A stretch of 64,000 bases of DNA, taken from Typha latifolia. Its lineage: Eukaryota; Streptophyta; Magnoliopsida; Poales; Typhaceae. Positions within the stretch are counted from its first letter, which is position 1, and each line of letters begins with the position of its first letter. Under the pieces are notes generated by a model that ran no database searches, was not told the origin of the DNA, and was given only the letters and a program-made list of their open reading frames with translations. The position numbers and the translations under genes were made by a program. Where the stretch lies: contig CM034103.1 of assembly GCA_019914945.1 (NCBI GenBank), positions 9,548,001-9,612,000 on the forward strand, written 5' to 3'. Positions 1-11,679 of this stretch are shown here, piece after piece.

Positions 1-2940
1 CATGTTTAAGAAGGACTTGGAAATGGTGCGAAAGTTTGATTTATTAGGATATGCACATTATCTAGCCGAATGAAAATTAAAGGAACTTTATAGACCTAGG
101 CAAAGAGGATTAAAAGTGATAATATTTTTATCTTTTCTGCTGAGGTTCATCATTTATTCCTTCAAATTAGTTTTTTTTTTCTGTTTTATTTATGTTCTGC
201 TCTGCAGAATTTGGAATTCGATTCCATTGTTTCAGGTATTTAGCTTGATTAGTTGAAGTTAGCATTTTATCAGTCTAGCTAGGTCAAGACTTCGTATGTT
301 TAGAAAGATTTTTTATTTTATTTTGTAATATAGGTTTTGATCTTGTTTATCCTATAAATAGTGCTCTAGGCCCACAAGAATAAATAAAACTCAAGAATTT
401 TTCTTACTTTTTTTAACTATTCTCTAATTTAAAGTCCAAGCCTTTGATGTAGACTTCACTAAAATTAATAGATTTAATTTAAAGGGTTTTCATTGGGTCT
501 CTCATCTGCGAAGAGATGAACTCAAAAGTTTATTTCTTCTTCCTTGACTCTTTCTGCAAAGGATTTTTATTCTTAGAAAGATAATCAATTTTCTTTTTAA
601 TGAATAAGTTGGAAAATATTACTTATTGTCAGGCAAATGATGAGGAGAAAGGAATTGATCACTTCTATGGAAAGCCTCCAAATTTCGATTGGATCATATA
701 TATTTGTCTGTGATTATTACTTTTAATATGTAATTTTAAATAAGCCCTTCAGGTTATATCATAGGTATATATACATTTTGACATTATCATATGAGTTGCA
801 TTGATTTTCCATTAACATGACATAATATAGAAGTTCTCCTTAGGTAGACGACAGTACGTATTACCTTTTTATCGTCTATAACGTAACTTCCAATCAGCAT
901 ACAAGTTGTTTCGGTTAGTCTAGTTTTCTTTTTTTTTCTTCAGTTAGTTTAAATTATTTACAAATGACTATAGTGATCTATGAGCGGTCTATTGATTCTT
1001 TAATACTGACTTTAATATAACAATAAGAATATAATCATATAGGAAGAATATATCGCTTTATTGTAACCACGTCTATATATTTGCTAGCATTACATGTTTT
1101 TGTCCAATTTATTTTACATCCTGTGATATATTGTCAAAATGTGATGATTCTTTTCCCTCTCTTTGGTTCGAACTAAGAGAAGAAAGCGAACTACACCAAT
1201 ATGCAACACTCAGATGATGAGGAAAAGGGAATGACATAGAAAACTAGACGGTGTCCTTTTCTTTTCACTGAATACAAGGCCTTATAGTATTGAGAGGTCT
1301 CCAAATCTGAAAGAATCTCAAACAAGAACAAATACAGAATTAGAGAAGATCAAAGATTCCTACAAAGAGAGAGAAAGAAACTGTTTTCCCTTATAATATC
1401 ACCTAATCTCTTTCAGATTTCGATCCAAAGTCCGATCAAAAGTTTTTATGTAGACGTATAGAGTAAAAACACATGATTTTGGTAAGGCTTTTCAGGATCC
1501 TAATAGAGTAAAAGCAGCCTGATGTTCTTCTTGAAATTTGTTTACTAACGATTTTCTTTTTCTTTTTCCTTCTCGATTGTAGCATATCTTCAACATATAT
1601 CCGATCCAGCAGTTCCTCTAGCTTCAAGCTATATCCATCAATATCAGGAATATCAACTTTTAAATCAACATCCTAGCATTGAGACTGTGATGATGACTAT
1701 GGGTAGGTCTTCTCCTCTAAGAAACATTAAGAATAAAGGAGATACTTTTCGTCGCATATATTGGCTTGTGTGCATGAGGATGAGGACAGGCAGAAGATAG
1801 GCTTATCTCCTTAACACCATTGATGTGGTCCAAGTCATCTAAAAGAGGTGACTAATAGATTCAAACTCTATATATCACATCTGCTCATCTCATTGATTAT
1901 AATTCTTATGCCAATCTCTCTCACGTAACATCTTTGTAATCCATTGCAAGGACCTTCCTATAATCCTATTTCTATATCTCTAGGTTAGAGATGCAAGACC
2001 ATCTTACCTCCATGGCAAGCTTTTGAGAGGTCGCCTTGAAAGTGGTGGTGGTGGTAACATATCTATTGCTGGTCCAACCTAAGCAAGCTATAGGATTCAA
2101 TGACTTCCTTTCTTTTTAACTTCTTGTTAGGTCCCCACCATCATCTTCAGTTCTTTGTTGCTGAGAATTTTTCCTCCAAAACTAGCCTAAAGAATTGTTT
2201 AGGAACAACATTTGTAAGTTAAAGATTACTATTTCATCAAATAGTGCAGTTCACAGGGTATGGACAAATATGATATTAGTATAATCAGAAAACATCATAG
2301 GTTGGTAGATAATTCTACCTAACAAAAAAGTAAATCAGCTAATGGAGATATTTTCAGATATGTTATTGAGATAACAAATGTGTAGAGAATATGCTGGTCA
2401 ATCATTTCTGTTGAAGGGCTTATCTGGGCTTATCAGGTAGCTGTGGATCATAAAAGTAAATCACCTTTCATAAATATCTTTGTCAACACTAACCTTCTTT
2501 ACAGATCATTTACTACAAAATTTCACTTATATTCCTCTTAGTCACCTAGGATCGAAACTTATGTTCTTAGCACCCAAAGACTACTTTGTTTAAAGATGGC
2601 CTAGCTAACTATCACTCTCATCCTCGAACCTACTTCTCTCCCACATCCCCATTGAACAAAATTTGGTGGAGTCAAAGATGGCTTCTGCACTTATTTGCCT
2701 TATTAGAAGAAATATCAAAGTCTCTAAATCTGATTAGCTAGGATGGAACTATTTTCTTTATATTGATTAATTCAATCCTTCTCGGATCGGAATTTGATTT
2801 TCGATTGAGTCTACTAGGATCTAGATGATGTATATGGTATAACTTCATTGTTGGGTCAAATTAATTGGTTTTCTTTTATACTTGATTTGGGTTTAGTTTG
2901 AGTCAATTTGAGTCGTATTAAGTTTATTTCTATTTTTTTG
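1..2940. other. AT-rich intergenic DNA, no gene recognised
   Basis: No open frame here resembles a known protein. The short frame on the minus strand near 1436-1627 is lysine-rich low complexity without a recognisable motif. I see no clear terminal repeat, tRNA or promoter. Unrecognised old repeats are likely. Confidence 0.5.
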
Positions 2941-3296
2941 TAATAAGAAATATGAAAAAACCTATACATGCGTATGTATCTATACCCTAGGCAATAATTT
3001 TAACATTTTGCTTAAGTAAATATGCAGAATAAAAACCAAAGTATAAAACAAAGATGAAAGCTAAGATTTTTACGTGGAAAAACCCAAATGAAAAAAAAAA
3101 CCACAGGTCCAAACTCGGATCAAAACCAATCATTAAACTTGTAGCAGTTACAAGACTAACTTAAAAAACAACCTATCGATCCCACGGCTTTGTTTCCTCA
3201 ATCTTGATTGCTAGATTCGGCAATTCACTATTTTTCGTGATTAATCTCCAATCACACTAACCCTTGAGACTATGCATAAGACTTGCAAACTCTTTA

Positions 3297-3936
3297 GCTA
3301 AATTTTGACTTGTTGCATTGAAAATGATGTGATCCACATTTATCTATGCCACAATTAAACTCTTGTTTACACGTCTAATGAACAAAATCTTGTTCACTCC
3401 CTCTCGAGTGAACCCTACATCCACTTAAAAAGTGGTCAACTTCTCATACCAAACTCTTGGAACTTGTTTTAGCCCGCAGAGAGTCTTTTTCAATTTAAAC
3501 ACATGAGAAAGAAATTTATGATCTTCAAACCCTTAGGTTGTTCTACATATACATCTTCGTTCAAAATACTATTTAAGAAAACACTTTTAATATTCATCTG
3601 AAATAATTTAAATTTTAAATGACAAGCAATAGCAAGAAGTATACGAATCGACTTTAGTCAAGCAACAAGTGCAAATGTCTCGTCAAAGTCTATACCCTTA
3701 ACCTGAGTATAATTCCATGCTACTAATCTGGCTTTATTTCTAACTATATTGTTATATTCATCACTTGTATTCTTGTATATCCATTTTATTCCAATTACAT
3801 TCATATTCTCAAGTCTAGGAACTAAATACCAAACATCATTTCTAGTAAATTGATCTAGTTCCTCATGCAGGTTGAGTTCAAACACGCAAATACACTCCTT
3901 TGTATGTGTAAACGCATTCAAACGACTAATACACAT
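3297..3936 (-). pseudogene. Ty1/copia reverse transcriptase fragment
   Basis: The minus strand encodes the N-terminal half of a copia RT. From 3936 downward it reads motifs such as NDVWYLVPR, IGIKWIYKN, NKARLVAWNYTQVKGIDF and FDETFALVA. After a stop near 3658 it continues in broken frames with relics of the YVEQPKG, KTLCGLKQ and VWYEKL blocks, ending close to DHIIFNATS. In this family the enzyme copies element RNA into DNA. Stops and frameshifts make it a dead fragment. No gag, integrase or paired LTR was found. A stretch at about 3060-3110 with a 'tacgtggaaaaaccc' motif resembles part of the copia LTR at 15.5-16.0 kb and may be LTR debris. Confidence 0.85.
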
Positions 3937-4065
3937 TCTCTATATTTGCGAACGCCTAAACCCACATTCGAACGACCAGAACGCATTCTCTGTATTTGTG
4001 AATGCCTAAATCCACGTTCAAGCGCCGTTTGGGTGCATTCGAACGTGATGCGAATACAGTGACTT
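3868..4065. repeat. Cluster of degenerate TTCGAA-centred motifs
   Basis: Repeated variants of the palindrome GCGTTCGAACGC, alternating with 'ttctctgtatttgcgaac'-like spacers, abut the copia RT fragment. The same spacer and palindrome pattern occurs inside the gypsy LTRs at 6.4-6.65 kb and 10.7-10.92 kb and in the intronic LTR at 40.34-40.47 kb, so this is probably a piece of a related LTR. Confidence 0.7.
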
Positions 4066-5559
4066 TTCTCCTCTCGATCTTGAAATTATTCAATCCAAAT
4101 ACTTTCAAAACTTGTATAAATGCTCATATATATGTAGAAAATCACTTAGATTATTTTATACACAATTGTCAGCACTAAAAACCTAACAAAGTATAAGACA
4201 ATGGTAAATTAGTAATACTGAAAATTACAATTACTATTATATAAAATCAAACCCTACTTGTATAGAGATTAATCTTGGAACAAAAATATTAGTGAGTATA
4301 AGTTTTTATGCAATTTCTTCATGTGAAGTGTGAAACCACGGGTGCGAAACCCTCCAAAGCGTGTTCAAGTTATCTCTTTTTTATGATTTTCTTATTATTG
4401 TTATTTATTTGAGTTTTAATACTGTGGCAATGAACTGTCCATACTGTTAGAATAAAAATATAAAAAAAACTATTCTTTAACAGCAACACAAAATTTTAGA
4501 TTAATTAGGGAGCTAATATAATATCAGTGCCATAGGTCATGCGTTTAAATCATACCATACACATTTTTGCTTAAAATATAAAACTCCACATATTTAAATT
4601 AAATTCACTTGTTGGTCCAACAAAATGTATTAGCTCAGAAATAAAAGTAAATATTAAAATATAAAATATAGAAACTATTACTCTTTAATAACTTCATATT
4701 TTATAGTAGTTGGTAAGTAAACACATACTGCAGCAATGTTCCGCCGTCTATACAAATGTTATTTTTTTTCTCATCTTTGATCTTCTTCTTGAATCTTTTA
4801 TTCTCTTATATCATCCTTCATCAGCTTGATATCAAATCTATTCGCGCTACGTCAAAACCATTCGCTCACTTCACCATCGAAGATCAATCTCCTCTCTCAC
4901 CTCGCCATATATAGCACTCACTTCTTTCTTGTCTACATCTCACCAATTACCTTCAGCCCCCGAGCCGTATCTCTCCCATTCATATAGCTCTCCTCTCACA
5001 TCCATCGCCTGTCTCCTCTCTAAACTAGCCCTCTCTTACCTCACAATATGTCTCTCTTGATAGAAAATGCAAGGGAGATAAAACTAGACAATTAAAGCGC
5101 CAAAATATGAAGGTGGAACAATATATATTCGAGCAACTTAGAGAACGCATTATAAGTTAGTCATATGATCTCATCAGGAATTTGATGATCAATTGAGTAA
5201 TCTATATTCTACTGATGCTTTTGAAGCATTGCATATAAGCTACCTCCTCTTCTCTCCCTTCTTTTAAGACTATAAAATATGGTGCAAATTACAGTTAAAG
5301 GTATGTATATCATTTCCACAAATAAGTGATTTACATAGTATTTTAAGGAATTAATGGTCACCTAGTGGTTACTTTCTCCTCAACAATGCATAACTATATC
5401 TTAGCAAGGTGCGTGCTCATACTCTTCTTTCATCTCTGACATGAGGCATGCCAATTATGGTCATACTAAAGTCTCTACTTCAGAGATGACCATATTTAGG
5501 TAGAGCAGATAGTTAGAAGGTATGCAGTTTATGATTTCTATATTGCATATATAATAGGG
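4066..5559. other. Intergenic DNA, no gene recognised
   Basis: AT-rich sequence with a pyrimidine-rich patch at about 4770-5050. No protein-like frame, RNA gene or clear terminal repeat was seen. Confidence 0.45.
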
Positions 5560-5795
5560 ATAATTCACTCGCTGAACTATCACATTTTTCTACAATAATT
5601 TCTTGAACTTTTTTTAGTACATAATAATCTCTTGAATTATTAGAAATACCTCACTTAATTCCTTCTATTATGGAGTCATTATGCACTAAAACCAAAAGTA
5701 TAAAGGGTCATTATGCACACAAAAAAATTTAGAAAATCATTAGTAGAAAAAATAATAATTCAGGGGATAAAAATGAAACTATATGTATATAATAT
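5560..5795. mobile_element. Foldback MITE-like element, copy 1
   Basis: The left end reads 'ctgaactatcacatttttct' and the right end, reverse-complemented, reads 'ctgaattattattttttct', giving long imperfect inverted repeats around a core with 'gaactttttttagtacataa'. The core recurs at 33.5 kb and 38.3 kb, with a partial copy at 16.65 kb. No coding capacity is present. Exact ends and target duplication were not resolved. Confidence 0.6.
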
Positions 5796-5819
5796 GACAA
5801 CTGTCATTAGGGAATGCAC

Positions 5820-5824
5820 TATTT
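5820..5824. other. Target site duplication TATTT (left)
   Basis: The five bases directly before the left LTR equal those directly after the right LTR (11023-11027), as expected for integrase-mediated gypsy insertion. Confidence 0.85.
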
Positions 5825-6739
5825 TGATACGATCTCCCATTTAGGTGACGGTTCGATCAATCCCGATTTTCAGATATGGACACGATCTGACATGAAACTT
5901 TGAAAATAGATCCTAAAATATGCATCCATCGGATCTAAGTAAAATTTTGGTATGGTGTAGCCCTCGAAAAGAGGTTCCAACAAATCTAATTTCAAGCAAA
6001 TCGGACGATGGGATCTCGAGATATCATCTAATCAGTAAACGAACGCCAGGGAGTCTTTGGATCTGTGGATGGAGGCACGAGATCCTTGATGATGGTGGAG
6101 GATGGTGGACTGACGATAATGGGGTGGCACCGATGAGTAAGTGGAGGTGGAAAGGTTATGGATGATGGAAGAGTTAGGGCAAAGTGATAGATAGATTGGA
6201 AGAAGGGACAAGAGTGGGCCGCCCTTGAGGGACTAGGGTGAATGGCCAGTCGAGGGAGGCTAGAAGCGGCGTCGCCGGGGAATGAGAGAACGAGAGAGAA
6301 GAAGACAAAGGAGACAAGGGCAAAACTCAATTCATTCAATAATGATTCTTGGTTGCCATCCACACCTTTAGAGACTAACCAAACAATTCAAAAATGGTAA
6401 TTATTAACCCTAAAATAATAGATTTTCGCTGATCGCGTTTGAACGCGTATTTTGCATTCTCTGTATTTGCGAAACTGATGTAGACGTTCACAAGGGTGTT
6501 CGAACGCGCCCATCCGTGTTCGAACCCGCCCGATTGCATTCAAACGCACATTTTGCGTTCTCTATTTTTGCGAACCTAATGTAGGCATTCACAAGCGCGT
6601 TCGAACGCACTCCATCTGCGTTCGAACGCGACATATAAAAAACTTATTTTTTTATGAAATAAATACTAAAATAAGAATAAAAGACACCCTAAAATATATC
6701 CATGCTCGAGACGACATCGGTGAAGTCTGAATCATATAA
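5825..6739 (-). repeat. Gypsy 3' LTR
   Basis: On the plus strand it starts with 'tgatacgatctccc' and ends with 'tgaatcatataa', where the partner LTR ends 'tgaatcgtatca'. The terminal CA is therefore mutated to AA. It contains several GCGTTCGAACGC-type palindromes at about 6430-6635. Confidence 0.88.
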
Positions 6740-7045
6740 ATCCACCACGTTTCTGCAACCTTGTCCTCAAGGTTTGAAATTAGGGAAGTGATCCATGATA
6801 TCTGACTCTAACTCTCAAGTAGACCCGTCAGTGGGCTTGCCTAGACACTCGATCAGCACTTCTATCTCCAATCTGGATCCATGGCGTCTTCTCCTACGGC
6901 CTAAGACTTGGACCGGTTTAGCTGGGCCATCTTCTTCCATTGGTTCGGGCAAGGCCGAACCCACTACATGGTTAGGCCCAATCTGGGCCTTCAATGCCGA
7001 TACATGGAAAATCGGATGGATTCGGGTTCCCTCAGGTAGGTCCAA
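6740..7045 (-). pseudogene. Integrase C-terminus and chromodomain remnant
   Basis: The frame reads the LPEGTRIHPIFHVSALK block that closes gypsy integrases. A degenerate chromodomain follows, recognisable from EIEVLIECLG, DGSTWE and the HFPNF ending. Chromodomains guide integration towards particular chromatin. The usual 'W-x-G' tryptophan of the strand is replaced (ECLG), and a stop sits near the end. This supports classification as a chromovirus. Confidence 0.75.
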
Positions 7046-7049
7046 CTAG

Positions 7050-8140
7050 TAAGCCACTGGACCGATTCGTTGTAGCACTCGGTACATACCATGGTACTTG
7101 TGACCCAACTTCTAGTTCAAAATTAGCCTCAAATGTGGATTTCCGGTACGGTTGAGCTCGAACAAACACCAATTGATCCACCTCAAACTCTCACTCACGC
7201 CAGCCTTTGTCATGAGTCTGCTTCATGCAGTTTTGGGCTGTTGTTAGGTGAATCTTAAGTCATCTCAAGGTTTCATCTCTATTAGCAAGATCCAAGTCAA
7301 GCTCAATCCTATCCACCGCCGCGAGTCTATCATAGTCATGCAAGACATGGGAAGTGCACCCATAAACCGCCTCAAAGGGGGTCATGTCGATGCTAGAGTG
7401 ATGAGCTATATTGTATGATCACTCAGCCCATGGAAGGAATTTGACCCAATCCTTTGATCGGTCTGCCACAAAGCATCGCAAGTATTGCTCTAGTCCGCGA
7501 TTCACCACCTCGGTTGGGCCATCCGTCTCGGGGTGATAAACTGAACTAAGGTTGACTCGAGTCCCTTGCAATTTGAAGAACTCGGACCAAAACTCGCTGA
7601 TGAAGATGCGATCCCGATCTGACACAATCGTTCTAGGCATCCCATGCAAGCGCGCCACTTCTTGAACAAAAATTTCAGCAACCTTTTTCGCTAAAAACGG
7701 GTGCGTCAATGCTATGAAATGAGCTTATTTGCTCAGCCTATGCACTGCAACGAACACCATTGATTGTCCTTAAACCTCCAACAACCCTTCGATGAAGTCC
7801 ATGGAGATGTCCTCCCAAATATGCTCCGGTATAGGCAGTGGTTGAAATAGCCCGCTGGGCTTGAGTGTCTCCGATTTGACTCGTTGGCAGATTTGGGATT
7901 CACGCACATACTTCTTCACGTCCGACTTCATCGCTGTCCATGTATAGTTTTAGGCCAGCCGCTTATAGGTACGTAAGACCCTTTCATAGCCTGCTATAAG
8001 AGTATCATGGAAGTATGTTATTAATGGTCTTCGTAGCTCTTCGTCCGCGGGTACCTTGATCCGCCCGCGCTCGAGTTCTAACCCATCGCGCTCCTCGTGC
8101 TCGAGGTGGCTTGATGGGTCCTCTCTCAGCTCCTCCATGA
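7050..8140 (-). pseudogene. Gypsy integrase, degraded
   Basis: Minus-strand reading runs from a zinc-binding HHCC remnant (FHDTLIAGYERVLRTYKRLA at about 7950-8010) to the catalytic core. Segments recognisable in order are MDFIEGL, VSDRDRIF and YHPETDGPTEVVNR (about 7520-7560), which hold the D, D and E catalytic positions. The core then continues with LEQYLRCF and FLPWAE and later SIDMTPFEAVYG. Several in-frame stops occur (for example near 7419 and 7715), so no full enzyme is made. It belongs to the chromovirus at 5825-11022. Confidence 0.85.
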
Positions 8141-8279
8141 GTCGAACCAGATCACTATCCTCTATGCTGGCTCTCCGCAGATCTGAGAAGAAAGGAAAGG
8201 TGGGTGCCGAGAAAGAAGCGAGCTCCCTTGCGTCCCCTACACTTGGAAGTTCAAATAGCGGTTAACTTCCATCCAGCAA

Positions 8280-8626
8280 CACTCTCTGGTTATTCCTCCA
8301 AAATGTCAATGTGAGGTTTGTAAAGTCAAATATCACGGCCCCAAGCTTCAAAGTCATTGAGTTCCCAAAACAATGTCGGCACCTCGCAAGGCCAACGGAT
8401 AAAGATCCAATGTGAAAATTTGGCCTTGCACCTTCAACTCCACACCTCCACAAATGAAATCTGCCCGCAATGTGGTGCCATCTCCAATCGTCACATCAAA
8501 CCCTTCCATGGGGTCCGACTCAAGCCCAATCTTCCTAAGAAGCCTCTTGTTAATGAAGTTGTGAGTGGGCCCGGTGTTCATTAAGATTTTCACTATGGTT
8601 GACTTGATTACATCATTCACCCGCAA
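8280..8626 (-). pseudogene. Gypsy aspartic protease with altered active site
   Basis: The reading frame has the retropepsin layout: a strand leading to LMNTGPTHNFI, then IGDGT and LDLYPLALRGADIVLG. Family members have D-S/T-G at the active site. Here the triplet reads N-T-G, so the catalytic aspartate is replaced by asparagine and the enzyme should be dead. Beyond VLG a stop appears, followed by the LTFWRNNQRVLL strand. Just after that the reverse transcriptase expected in this position is missing, and sequence resumes near the integrase zinc region. Confidence 0.85.
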
Positions 8627-8729
8627 TCCCGGAATAGGCGTGGAGGGAGATCTTGGCCATCATGTCCTCCATAAGTCGCTCCTCAGCTACTCCTCCTTGC
8701 TGTCCAGCCACACCCTCATCTTCATCACC

Positions 8730-10066
8730 GATCCCATCGGTTTAGCGCAGCGATGCCCGGGTACAAACTTCTCATCACAATGAAAGCATAGGTCTTTGGC
8801 TCTTCGTTCCTCCACTTGAGCAGGTGTGAGTGGTCATCCCGGACTTCTAAGCACGTACTTCACATCATGGGAGGGCTTCAGGGGTGCTCGAGAAGGCTCC
8901 ATTGCAACAGCGGTTCTTGATACGTCGGTTACATTTCCTGTCGCTATTGTTTATTGAGTTGGATTGCAGCTTCCTTGGCTCGTCCAGTTCTGTTTGAGGT
9001 ATAACTTCATGGTTCAATGTTTCTCTTCCATGAGTACTGCATCTTCGAATGCCTCCTTTAAGGTTCTAGGCCTTAAAGCCCTCATGTCGGCTTGTATATC
9101 TCCCCGCAGCCTGAAGATAAAGGTGCTGCGAAGTTGCTGATTTGTCCATGGGGGTTGACATCGGCTACTTATCCTCTCAAATTCTTCTTGGTATGCCCCA
9201 ACCATGGTCCTTTGCACCGTCTTTGAGAGGAGAGCATCGAAGTCTTCATACCCCGACACTCAAAATTGTCGCATGATATCGACGCAAAAGTCAGCCCAAG
9301 TTTCAATCATCTCATGGGCATTGGCTGCTCGAAACTAATGAAGCGCCGCATCTTCAAGGTGGAAGCTCGCAAGTGTCACCTTATATTTCTTTGTTGTACC
9401 CTACTACGTGAATAATTGTTCTGCTCTATACAACCAATCGATTAGATCACCAACTTTAAACTTAGGAAATTTGAGACGCATGATTTGCCCACGGATACTG
9501 TTGTATCAATCCAGATCATATCCAAGTCCTTGTCTAACCGGAGGAGGATGCACCATGAATGGTTGATGATCCCTCCTTCAATTTTGGTTAACTCGACGCG
9601 GTTCTGGTTCGTATTGCCCTGCCTACGGATCTAGATCTCCAAGACGATCTCCATAGTGGTTCACTCGTCGGATGGGCTCACCTGCAACTGGGCCGGGTGG
9701 AACCATCCTTCCTTGTCTCTGCCCATAGGGTGGTGGCAGCAGAGGCTCTTATGGTTGCAAATTTTGAACCGGTGGCGGCGGGTTCATAGGGGTGGATTCG
9801 CGTCGTGGGGTCGATGGTGCATTCCCGTTCGCCATGGCTTCCCTTGTCACCCATAATTCTCGCATCATGTCCATCATCATCTGGTTGTTGATGGCCATTT
9901 GTTCGGAAAAAGACCCTAAAATGGCTTGAATGGTAGGCTCTTCCGTATTCCAATTTGGTCGGGCGATTCCACGGGTGGAACTCCCCGCAACCGTTTCTCC
10001 CTCCTCTATTGAGAGAATCTCTTCTTCCTCATCTCGCCGTGCAGCCATGGCTCTGGTTGTTGTCAT
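8730..10066 (-). pseudogene. Gypsy gag with zinc knuckle, degraded
   Basis: The start codon at 10066 opens a frame beginning MTTTRAMAARRDEEEE. This sits directly inside the primer-binding site, as gag should. Downstream segments carry the retrotransposon-gag core (YQEEFERISS, LRSTFIFRLRGDIQA, RALRPRTLKEAFEDA at 9014-9259) and a CCHC zinc knuckle, CFHCDEKFVPGHRC, near 8750-8795. Gag would package element RNA in virus-like particles. Stop codons at about 9260 and in the segment before it break the frame. Confidence 0.82.
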
Positions 10067-10089
10067 AGAAAGTACGTGTCCGAGAAACG

Positions 10090-10103
10090 GTGGCTCTGAT
10101 ACC
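10090..10103 (-). other. Primer-binding site, initiator Met tRNA type
   Basis: On the minus strand this reads TGGTATCAGAGCCA, complementary to the 3' end of plant initiator methionine tRNA. It lies three bases inside the 5' LTR, fixing the element's orientation. Confidence 0.92.
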
Positions 10104-10106
10104 AGC

Positions 10107-11022
10107 TTGATATGATCTCCCCTTTAGGTGAAAGTTCAATCTATCTCGATTTTCAAACCTGGACAGGATCTGATATGGAACTTTAAAAATAGATCTCAAA
10201 ATATGCAGCTGTCAAATCAACGTGAAATTTTTAAATGTTGTAGCCCTCGAAAAGAGCTTTCTAGAAAATATAGTTTCAGACAAATCAGACATTGGGATCT
10301 CGAGATATCGTCCGATCGGTAGACGAACGTCAGGGAGTCCGTCTTTGGATCTGTGGATGGAGGCATGAGATCCTTGATGATGGTGGAGGATGGTGGACCG
10401 ACGATAATGGGGTAGCACCGGTGAGTAAGTGAAGGTGGAAGGGTTATGGATGATGGAAGGGTTAGGGCAAAGTAATAAATAGATTGGACGAATTGGGAGG
10501 AGTGGGCCACCCCTAAGGGACTAAGGTGATTGGCCGGTCGAGGGAGCTAGAAGCGGCGTCGCCGAGAAATGAGAGAACGAGAGAGAAGATGAAGGAGACA
10601 ATGGCAAAACTCAATTCATTCAATAATGATTCTATGGTTGCCATCCACACCTTTAGAGGCTAACTAAACAATTCAAAAATGGCAATTATTAATCCTAAAA
10701 TAATAGATTTTCGCCGATCGCGTTCGAACGCACAGTTTGCGTTTTCTGTATTTGTGAACCTGATGCAGGTGTTCACAAGCGTGTTCGAACGCACTCCATC
10801 CACATTCGAACACGCTCGATCGCGTTCGAACACACATTTTGTGTTCTCTATTTTTGCGAACATAATTCAAGCGTTCAAAAGCGCATTCGAACACACTTTA
10901 TTCACGTTCGAACGCAACATACAAAAAACTTATTTTTCTATAAAATAAATACTAAAATAATAATAAAAGACACCCCTAAAATACATGCTCGAGACGACAT
11001 CAGTGAAGTCTGAATCGTATCA
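10107..11022 (-). repeat. Gypsy 5' LTR
   Basis: Partner of 5825-6739, starting TG and ending CA, followed by TATTT. On the minus strand it would carry the element promoter. It holds a second set of TTCGAA-centred palindromes at about 10715-10920. Confidence 0.9.
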
Positions 11023-11069
11023 TATTTACTTGTATATATGCAAATGTGTTGTCGTATATGGGCAATTCA

Positions 11070-11645
11070 TGTTAAGGAAATAAACCTTCTGTATCTATGC
11101 ATAATCAAATAACATCAATTTCCCATAAGAAGCTAAAATGGAAGCAATCAACACAATGGAGTCTTCACTATGTGTAGAGAAATACAAATCTTCTATAAAT
11201 AACACTAGAGGCAAGCATACATGCTTATTGAAAGAAAACCATTCTTTGAGCTAGAATCTCACCATTTGACAAAATACCAAAGAAAAGAGATGAGTGGAAA
11301 GATCTCATTAACCGACGGTGGAAAGCAGGAGGTGTAGGAACTTTTAAAGAGCGCAAAACATAAACCAAAAAAGTATATGAACACCGACATCAAAATTTCC
11401 TTGCAAGATAGTAAGATCACCTCTAATGTCACCTTCCTCTTCTTCTATCCACTAGACAAAACCCTTCTTTCTTTTCCCTCTTTACACATGTACTATCTCA
11501 TATTCACTTATGCACTAAATCCTCTCATCCACTATATTAAGAAATATTTGAAAGATGGCCATATTTACAATTTTACCATTTGGGCTAATTTAAACCCAAT
11601 TCTAGTAGGCTCAAGCCTAGCTTATAAGGAGGACCAAATATAACA
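11070..11645 (-). repeat. Copia 3' LTR
   Basis: Starts 'tgttaaggaaataaacc' and ends 'aaatataaca'. It matches the LTR at 15524-16007 along its first 450 bases apart from an internal deletion around 11164. Confidence 0.88.
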
Positions 11646-11658
11646 AACTCCCCCCTCC
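11646..11658 (-). other. Copia polypurine tract
   Basis: On the minus strand it reads GGAGGGGGGAGTT directly next to the 3' LTR, the expected plus-strand primer site. Confidence 0.8.
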
Positions 11659-11679
11659 GACTCATAAGCAATGCACCTA

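Larger units (their letters stand above)
5825..11022 (-). mobile_element. Ty3/gypsy chromovirus, internally deleted, complete ends
   Basis: A 5.2-kb LTR retrotransposon lying on the minus strand. It has two LTRs (5825-6739 and 10107-11022), a primer-binding site matching initiator methionine tRNA at 10090-10103, and the same 5-bp sequence TATTT on both sides (5820-5824, 11023-11027). Going from the 5' LTR leftward come gag, a zinc knuckle, protease, integrase and a C-terminal chromodomain. Protease passes almost directly into the integrase zinc region, so reverse transcriptase and RNase H are absent and the element cannot be autonomous. Stops interrupt gag and integrase, and the LTRs have visibly diverged, so the insertion is old. 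Confidence 0.93.
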
